Below, one piece after another: positions 57,982-64,000 of a DNA stretch of 64,000 bases. The position numbers and the translations under genes are program-made. Positions within the stretch are counted from its first letter, which is position 1; each line of letters starts with the position of its first letter. The stretch is taken from assembly GCF_009730595.1 (NCBI RefSeq), contig NZ_CP046276.1, positions 186,001-250,000 of the forward strand, given 5' to 3'. The notes under the pieces were generated by a model. The model was not told the origin of the DNA. It saw only the letters and a program-made list of their open reading frames with translations, and ran no database searches. The DNA is from Spiroplasma tabanidicola (lineage in GTDB: Bacteria; Bacillota_I; Bacilli_A; Mycoplasmatales; Mycoplasmataceae).

Positions 57982-59814
57982 ATGGCAAAAATTAATTATA
58001 AACAAGAAGCCAAAACATTTTTAGACCATGTTGGTGGATGAGAAAATATTGAATCATTCCTACATTGTTATACAAGAATGAGATATAACGTTATTGATAA
58101 AAACAAAGTTAATGTCGATGAAATTCAAAAATCTAAAATTGTTAAAGGTGTTAATTGAAGTGGAAATCAAGTACAAATCATTTTAGGTGCTGGTGTTGTT
58201 GATAAAATTGATGAAGAAACTTCAAAAATTAAATTAACAGCAAGTAGCTTTGAAATGAAAGCAAACGTAAAAGCTAAAAATAACAAGAACATTGTAAAAA
58301 GAGCAATGAGTACTTTGGGAGATATTTTCTTACCAATTATTCCAGCTTTAGTTGCAGCAGGAATGCTTATGGGATTAAGTGCACTGCTTGTTCAAACAAA
58401 AGCAATTAGTCAAAATACTAGAGCTTATGATATTTTTTCAATATTAACAGATACTGCATTTTCATTTTTAGCAGTTTTAGTATGTTGAAGTACTGTTAAA
58501 AGATTTGGTGGATCTCCAGTAATTGGAATAGTTATTGGTATTATGTTAGTAAATCCGATACTACCAAGTAAAAGTGCGATAAATTTATATGAAAAATATA
58601 AAGAATTCATAGATAGTGGTCACACTGATAGTGATTGAGAAGAAATTGTTCATAAATCAGTTCCTGCTGCAGTAGAAGCATGAAAAATTGGATTCTTAAA
58701 AATTACAGGATATCAAGGATCGGTTTTACCACCATTAGTATTAGGAATTGGAGCAGCATTTTTAGAAAAAGGATTAAGAAAAATAGTTCCTAATTTTTTA
58801 AACATGATAATTACACCATTTGTTACAATAGCAGTGATATTTTTAGCTGGTCTACTTTTATTAGGACCATTACTACAATATGTTGAAGAAGGAATCTTGA
58901 TAGCATCAACTTGATTCTTAAAAATTAAATTTGGTTTTGGAACTGCAATACTTTCAGGAATCGTTCAAGCAATAGTTATTACAGGTTGTCACCAATTACT
59001 ACAAGGATTAGAAATTCAAATGGTAATTCAAGGTTCAATTGATGGATCAGGTTCAATGATGAATGCTGTGTGAACGGCATCAATCGCATCTCAAGCAGGG
59101 GCAGGAATTGCTGTTGCATTGAAAGAACAAAATAGATCAAAAATGAAAGTATTAATGTCTTCGGTAGCTCCGGCCTTGTTTGGAATAACAGAACCAGTTA
59201 TATTCGGAGTTAACTTGCCAAAAACAAAACCATTCTTATGTGGTCTTGCTGGAGGATTTATTGCTGGATTATTTGCAGGAGCATTAAATGTAAGTTGTTC
59301 AGGTATGGGAGTAACTGTAATTCCAGGATTACTATTATACTCAGGAAATGTCAGAAACTTACTGCTAATAATTTGTGTCAACGCAATAGCAATCGGAGCA
59401 GCTTTAGGATTAACACTTCTTGTTTATAGAGATAGAATTACTCTTAGAGGAGTTGTTCTAAAATCAATTGCAAAAGAAGAAAAAGTTGAAAAAGAAAACA
59501 AAAAAGAGTTTTCAATATTTTTCTTAAACAAAAAAGATGAAGTTAAAGAAGTAAATAGCTTTTTAAATAAATATAAAAAAGCAGTTGTTGCAGAAGGAAA
59601 TATTCAATACTCAATGAATAATGCAAAACATCCTGAAAAATATGAGGAAAAATTAGCTAAAGCAAAAGTTGTAGCTGATGAATATAGAGAAAAATATGAC
59701 AAAGAATATAAAGTAAAAAGTCAAACTATTATTGATGAAGCAGTAAAAACTTTAAAATTAGAATCTAGAGAACTTTTGCCTAAATTAGAAAAAGAGTTTG
59801 TTTTTAATGGATAA
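57982..59814 (+). CDS. scrA: PTS sucrose-type IIBC component
   Basis: 610 residues. An N-terminal EIIB domain with the phosphorylated C29 in LHCYTRMRYN (usual form HCxTRLR), then an EIIC domain with about ten helices from residue 100 to 490 (SVAPALFGITEPVIFGVNLP is the conserved loop). No IIA domain, so crr probably supplies phosphate. The last 110 residues are an unusual charged, helical extension with K/E repeats (KHPEKYEEKLAKAKVV). GGAGG precedes the ATG. It overlaps scrB by eight bases. Substrate sucrose is inferred from the GH32 neighbour; another beta-fructoside is possible. Confidence 0.9.
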
Positions 59815-61222
59815 TAAATACAAAAAAATAGAAGATTTTAGTGAGCAAGAAATAGCAAGCGCACAAAAAAAGGCAAAAGAAGATCTATATTATCCAAATT
59901 ATCATATTGCACCAATAACAGGTTTATTAAATGATCCTAATGGTTTAATCTATGTTAATGGATTACATTACATTCATTATCAAGTTCACCCAGTTGATGC
60001 AATACATGGATTAAAGTATTGAGCATTATGCACAACAAAAGATTTTTTAAATTATCAATATTGAGGTTTATCAAGTAAACCTGAAATTAAAGAAGAAAGT
60101 CATGGAGTTTTTTCTGGATCAGCTTTTTTAGAAAATGACCAAATTAAAATTTTATATACAGGAAATCATCGAGATGATGAAAATGTAAGACATCAAACTC
60201 AAATTATAGGAACTTTAAAAGATAACAAAGTAATTGATAAAGCTGTTTTAATTGAGCATGACTTTGATTTATATGATGAACATATTAGAGATCCAAAAAT
60301 TATTGAAATTAAAAATAAAGAGTATATTTACTTTGGTGTACAAATGAAAGGTTCTAAAGTTGGATCAATTGCTTTTTATGATTATGAAACTAAAAAAAAT
60401 GTATGTAACATTAAATATGATTTTGAAAACTTTGGTTATATGTGAGAGTGTCCAAATATTGAAAAAGTTGGAAACAAATATTTTGTAGTATTTTGTCCGC
60501 AAGGAGCAAAAAGTAATGACAAAATAAAATTCTTTAATTATGATAGTACTGTTTATTTATTTGCAGATGATATTGATTTAGAAAAACAAGAGTTTATAAA
60601 TCCAACATATCCTCAGCTACTTGATTATGGCCATGATTTTTATGCACCTCAAAATTATTATGTTAATAAAGAGTTAATATCAATTGGATGATTTGGAACA
60701 TTTGCAATAGTATATCCAAGTGATAAAAATAGTTGACAAGGAATGTTAACAATTCCTAAAAAAGTAACACTTGAAAATAATGTTATAAAACAATATCCTT
60801 ATGAAGTATTTGTAAATAATATTTTACAAGACCATAAAACAATTAATGAAAATAAATTTTTAGTTAAGAAAAACTTTAGATTAAAATTCAGAACAAATAA
60901 AAATTTAGATTTAAAAATTGGAAATGGTAAAGATTATATACAATTAATAATAAATGATGAAAAAATTATATTTGATAGAGCAAATCAAGAAGAAAAAGTC
61001 ATATCTGATTTGGAAGGGATTAGATATGTTGAAAGAAAACATAAAGATCAAGAAGTAGAATTATGAGTTGATAACTCATCGATTGAAATTTTTGTAAATA
61101 ATTATGAAAGTGTGTTTTCTTCAAGATTTTTTATAAAAGAAGTTTGTCAAATTGAATTTGATGCACAAATAGATTTTGATTATTGAGATATCAAAAAAAT
61201 AAATATGAAAATATGTGATTAA
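59807..61222 (+). CDS. scrB: sucrose-6-phosphate hydrolase (GH32)
   Basis: 471 residues. Cleaves sucrose-6-phosphate to glucose-6-phosphate and fructose. A five-bladed propeller with the three GH32 acids: nucleophile D43 in LLNDPNGL (usual WMNDPNG), D162 in HIRDPK and acid/base E214 in MWECPN (W is TGA). A C-terminal beta-sandwich follows. Starts inside the end of scrA, so the two are translationally coupled. I start at the ATG at 59807; an in-frame TTG lies nine bases upstream. Confidence 0.94.
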
Positions 61223-61251
61223 ATCTCATTAAAATTATAATTGCTTTTAGT

Positions 61252-61292
61252 AAAAAACAAAAACCCTTACTTAGTAAGGGTTTTTGTTTATT
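61252..61292. terminator. bidirectional terminator between scrB and the minus-strand ABC exporter
   Basis: AAACAAAAACCCTTAC pairs with GTAAGGGTTTTTGTTT, about 15 pairs with A-runs and T-runs at the ends; it can stop transcripts from both sides. Confidence 0.95.
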
Positions 61293-61298
61293 TAAATT

Positions 61299-63140
61299 TT
61301 ATTCCATTATACTTGCTTCGTATAACTCTTTGAATGTTCCGTTTGTTTGTTTAAGTTTATCAAATGTTCCAATTTGAGCTACGTTATGAACTTGTTTTCC
61401 TAAAACAATAATCTCATCAACTTTTTTAATTGTTGATAACCTATGAGCTACAATAATTGTTGTTCTTGATTGCATTAACTTATTTAATTCATTTTGAATT
61501 TCTTTTTCAACTTTTGGATCTAAAGCACTAGTTGCTTCATCTAATAAAAGTATCTTTGGATTTTTTAAAAACATTCTTGCGATTACTAGTCTTTGTTTTT
61601 GTCCACCAGATAACATAACTCCATGTTCTCCTAAAATAGTGTTATATTTTTGTGGTCAAGTCATTATCAAATCATGTAATCCTGCCTTTTTACAAGCTTC
61701 AATTATTTTTTTATTGTTGGCTGAAAAATTACCATAGCGAATATTTTCAAAAACATTACCATATAAGATTTGTGGTTCTTGTTCGACATAACCAACACTA
61801 TTTAAATAATCTTTAAGTTCAATGTCTTTTAAATCATATTTTTTGTTTAAAAGTATTTTACCTTTTGAAGGATCGTAAAATCTTAACAACAATTTTATAA
61901 TTGTAGATTTTCCACAACCAGTTTCTCCAACAATGGCATAACTTTTTCCTTTTTTAAATGTATAACTAAAGTCAGACAAGATATTTATGTCAGGTTTTTC
62001 GGGATAATTAAATCCAACATTTTCAAAAGTTATATCTCCTCAAATGTCTTTTAATTTAATAGATTGTTGTTTTACTTTTTTCATTTTAGGTTTTGTTTCA
62101 ATTAATCTTAAAACTCGTTCTGATGACACAGAAGCATTAATTAAACCAACAAGAGCACTCATAATTTGCAATAATGGTTCAGCTAACATTGATTCTGCTA
62201 ATTGGAAAGATGCTAATTTATATTTAAAAAAATCTAAACCTGTATTAGAATCTGAAAATACACCATAAACTAAAATTGAAAATAATATTGATGAGAAATT
62301 TAATATAAAAACTCCTCCTCAAATAATTGTTAACATCATTGATTGATTAATATTAACTTTTTTTGTTTCGTTGTAATATTTTTGGTGAATATTTAAAAAT
62401 CTTTTTGTTTCATAATCTTCAGTTCCGCTTGATTTAATTAAAGTAATTGCAGACAATCTGTTTACAACATCACCATTAATTTGAGATATTGTATTTTTTG
62501 CTTTTGACAATCTTTTTCTAGTTCCTAAAAAACTAAATATAATTGCAATGTTAGATATAAAAAACACTGCTAATGCAAATATAGCAATTTTTCACGAAAA
62601 TATAATCATTAAAATTGATGCTGCTAAAATTTCTAAACTTGATACTCCAATTTGTAAAGGAACTTCAATTGCTTGATCTCCAATGATTTGAGTATCTTTA
62701 ATAATTCTAGTAATTAAATCTCCAATTTTTTTATCTGAGTAATAAGAAATATCTTGTTTAACTAGATTTTCTAAAGCTTCATTTCTTAAGCTAATTTCTA
62801 TTTTTACTCCAATTTTATAAGAAACAAATTCATAAAAATATGATACTGTGCAATAAATAATAATATCTAAAACTGATATACCAATTAATCAATACATATC
62901 TAAATTTCAAAATGACATAATTGATTGATTACTTGTTTCTTGAATCACTCCTAATTCATTTGAAAGTTTTAAATTAATTGCTAGTGTTAATTGATAGGTA
63001 AGTAGTGGTAGTAATATTGAACATGCCACAATGATTAAACTTAATAATACTAATACTAAAGTTAACTTATATTCTTTTTTATAATAATAAAATAATAATT
63101 TCTTAAAAGGTCCCTTCCTTGAACCTACATCTGAATTCAT
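61299..63140 (-). CDS. ABC exporter half-transporter (MsbA/multidrug type)
   Basis: 613 residues on the minus strand. The start at 63140 is set by TGGAGA; an in-frame ATG lies 12 bases upstream. Six-helix exporter domain, then an ATPase: Walker A GETGCGKST, YVEQEPQILYG, signature LSGGQKQR, Walker B ILLLDEATSALD, H-loop AHRLSTI. Similar to the exporter at 52089, especially in the ATPase half, and the two could form a heterodimer. Substrate unknown. A terminator-like hairpin lies in its upstream region. Confidence 0.92.
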
Positions 63141-63165
63141 ATTTATCTCCATTTCTTTATAAACT

Positions 63166-63191
63166 AAAAAATATTGATTTTATTCAATATT
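63166..63191 (-). terminator. terminator-like hairpin in the 5' region of the minus-strand exporter gene
   Basis: On the minus strand AATATTGA-ATAAAA-TCAATATT is followed by TTTT, 25 bases before the start codon. As it lies ahead of the gene it could be an attenuator; on the plus strand it would end nothing known. Confidence 0.45.
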
Positions 63192-63575
63192 TATTTTATA
63201 ATGCAGAGTTTCTCTAATTCTCCTACGATAAATTAAAGTTAATTTTAACTTTTATTAAAATTAAGATGGTCTTATAAAAAGACAAAATAAACTATTTCAG
63301 TTTTTTTTGTGAGCTTTTTAGGTGCTCTATTATTTTATAAGTGGCTTAGATTAAAAAAATAAGACCACAACCCACTAATACAAATTTATATATTAGTTTT
63401 GCATTGAACCCATCTCTTAAGAGATAATTCTATTCTATTTTAGCACTGCCAAAAATCAGTGTCAAACTATTAAATTTTAGAAAGCTACTAAATTAAGTCT
63501 CTTAAAAGAAATTTTAAAAGCTAAAATTTATTTAAAATAATTAATTGTATAAATTTTATAAATTAAGGCTATATC
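63192..63575. other. non-coding stretch with several hairpins
   Basis: No convincing gene on either strand. Paired elements in order: TGGTCTTAT (63277-63285) with ATAAGACCA, enclosing a GAGC/GCTC hairpin; ACTAATA / TATTAGT; the 14-base palindrome ATCTCTTAAGAGAT (63412-63425); GCACTG / CAGTGT (63443-63462). The motif GCACTGC-CAAAAAT recurs as GCACTGCTCAAAAAT at 63579, inside the leader promoter. I find none of the conserved cores of RNase P RNA, tmRNA or SRP RNA. It may be an unlisted small RNA or a decayed gene. Confidence 0.4.
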
Positions 63576-63576
63576 A

Positions 63577-63604
63577 TTGCACTGCTCAAAAATTACTTTA
63601 TAAT
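63577..63604 (+). promoter_or_regulatory. promoter of the leader ORF and potA
   Basis: TTGCAC (63577-63582) and TATAAT (63599-63604) are 16 bases apart. Transcription would begin near 63611, about 34 bases before the leader ORF. Confidence 0.65.
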
Positions 63605-63644
63605 AAATTAGTAAAGATTTTTTCTAACGAAAGGAGTAATAACT

Positions 63645-63770
63645 ATGAAACTATATGCAATCATAAATATAAGCCAATACATAATAGAAGAATGACTAGA
63701 TGTTGTTATTACTCGTACAGAATGATTTGAAAAAATTTTAGAAACTGAACAACTCCTCCTGATTGCGTAA
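63645..63770 (+). CDS. 41-residue leader ORF before potA
   Basis: An excellent AAAGGAG site lies seven bases before the ATG. The peptide starts MKLYAIINISQYII, has two TGA-encoded tryptophans and ends EQLLLIA. I recognise no homologue. The LLL codons are CTCCTCCTG, which can base-pair with GAGGAG of the potA ribosome-binding site. The TAA stop lies in the left arm of a hairpin, GCGTAAT / ATTACGC (63765-63786). This is the layout of a regulatory leader peptide: where a ribosome stands on the ORF would decide whether the potA site is free. The polyamine link is inference from the downstream gene. Alternatively it is a small protein in the pot operon. Confidence 0.6.
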
Positions 63771-63820
63771 TGAATTAAGATTACGCGTGAACAATTTAAT
63801 ATTTAAGTCTATAGAGGAGA
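63752..63820 (+). promoter_or_regulatory. candidate translational switch in front of potA
   Basis: CTCCTC (63753-63758) is complementary to GAGGAG (63814-63819), the potA ribosome-binding site. Between them is the hairpin GCGTAAT-N8-ATTACGC (63765-63771 and 63780-63786), whose left arm holds the leader stop codon. There is no T-run, so the control would be on translation rather than transcription. Confidence 0.5.
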
Positions 63821-63823
63821 AAA

Positions 63824-64000
63824 ATGCCAATGAACAAAAGAAATAACATATTGGAAATTCGTAATTTAACAAAAAGTTATGACGGAAAAGTTGTTTTAAA
63901 AGGTATTGGTTTTAACGTCCATGAAGGTGAGTTTATAACTTTATTAGGGCCATCAGGTTGTGGAAAAACTACAACTTTGAACATTATTGGGGGACGTGAA
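63824..64000 (+). CDS. potA: spermidine/putrescine ABC transporter ATP-binding protein (partial)
   Basis: The first 59 codons; the gene runs off the window. NNILEIRNLTKSYDGKVVLK and GEFITLLGPSGCGKTTTLNI (Walker A) are typical of PotA-type ATPases of polyamine importers. Two in-frame ATGs are available, 63824 and 63830; GAGGAG is four bases before the first and ten before the second. Other sugar or iron importer ATPases share this start, so polyamine specificity rests on similarity (GGRE at the end) and the usual mollicute gene content. Confidence 0.82.
   Translation, partial: MPMNKRNNILEIRNLTKSYDGKVVLKGIGFNVHEGEFITLLGPSGCGKTTTLNIIGGRE

Noticed and set aside
63425-63475. TTTTAGCACTGCC resembles the start of some type II CRISPR repeats or a tracrRNA anti-repeat known in Mollicutes
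   Set aside because: No array of spaced repeats and no cas gene in the window; the match covers only a dozen bases.
63192-63575. Possible RNase P RNA, tmRNA, SRP RNA or T-box leader
   Set aside because: None of the conserved cores (GAGGAAAGTCC, tmRNA tRNA-like ends, GGAA-capped SRP hairpin, T-box AGGGTGGNACCGCG) is seen on either strand.
63545-63730. A 61-codon ORF overlapping the potA leader in another frame
   Set aside because: No ribosome-binding site, basic and cysteine-rich composition unlike neighbours; it is a shadow of the leader ORF.

Overview
The window is very AT-rich chromosomal DNA from a wall-less bacterium of the Mollicutes. In-frame TGA codons fall repeatedly where conserved tryptophans are expected, for example the W of the thioredoxin WCGPC motif at 56078-56080, so genetic code 4 applies. 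The gene set points to the Entomoplasmatales (Mesoplasma/Entomoplasma or a close Spiroplasma relative): a sucrose phosphotransferase system with a GH32 hydrolase, Ktr-type potassium uptake, GatCAB, no wall-synthesis genes and many lipoproteins. I cannot name the species. With TGA read as Trp, essentially every long gene is intact. I saw no insertion sequence, prophage, CRISPR array or rRNA.

Layout. 1-4.7 kb: a membrane protein with degenerate GGDEF/EAL-like domains, mgtE, trmB and a convergent membrane protein. 4.8-15.8 kb: nucleoside salvage, tRNA modification, sugar-phosphate and helicase genes (deoD, tsaD, an RpiR regulator, manA, a hydrolase, asnS, a glycosyltransferase, an RDD-serine hydrolase fusion, pcrA). 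15.9-24.3 kb: ptsH and ptsI flank two tandem ATPase-permease pairs of ABC transporters. 24.4-33.6 kb: a surface cassette of two paralogous small membrane proteins, two paralogous lipoproteins, a third lipoprotein and a 1379-residue FtsX-type permease. 33.7-45.2 kb: crr, a J-domain/CPBP-protease fusion, an RluA synthase, a flippase-like protein, a polytopic membrane protein, ligA and gatCAB. 45.3-53.9 kb: divergent ktrA/ktrB, a P-type cation ATPase, a lipoprotein and an ABC exporter. 54.0-57.2 kb: six tRNAs, two HAD phosphatases and trxA. 57.2-61.2 kb: the sucrose operon (GntR regulator, scrA, scrB). 61.3-64.0 kb: an ABC exporter on the minus strand, a ~500-base non-coding stretch, a 41-codon leader ORF and the start of potA.

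How the genes work together. General PTS enzymes (ptsH, ptsI, crr) are all here with the sucrose permease and the sucrose-6-phosphate hydrolase. Imported sucrose would become glucose-6-phosphate and fructose; manA handles mannose-6-phosphate. MgtE, KtrAB, the P-type ATPase and PotA cover Mg, K, other cations and polyamines. The lipoproteins and large-ectodomain permeases make up the species' surface, whose function cannot be read from sequence.

Most promising for novelty: (1) the leader ORF in front of potA, whose last codons carry an anti-Shine-Dalgarno sequence complementary to the potA ribosome-binding site, with its stop codon inside a hairpin; (2) the J-like/CPBP intramembrane protease fusion; (3) the degenerate GGDEF-EAL protein in a lineage with little known c-di-GMP signalling; (4) the lipoprotein/permease cassette and the shared ACTCCTCCT motif near three ORF ends.
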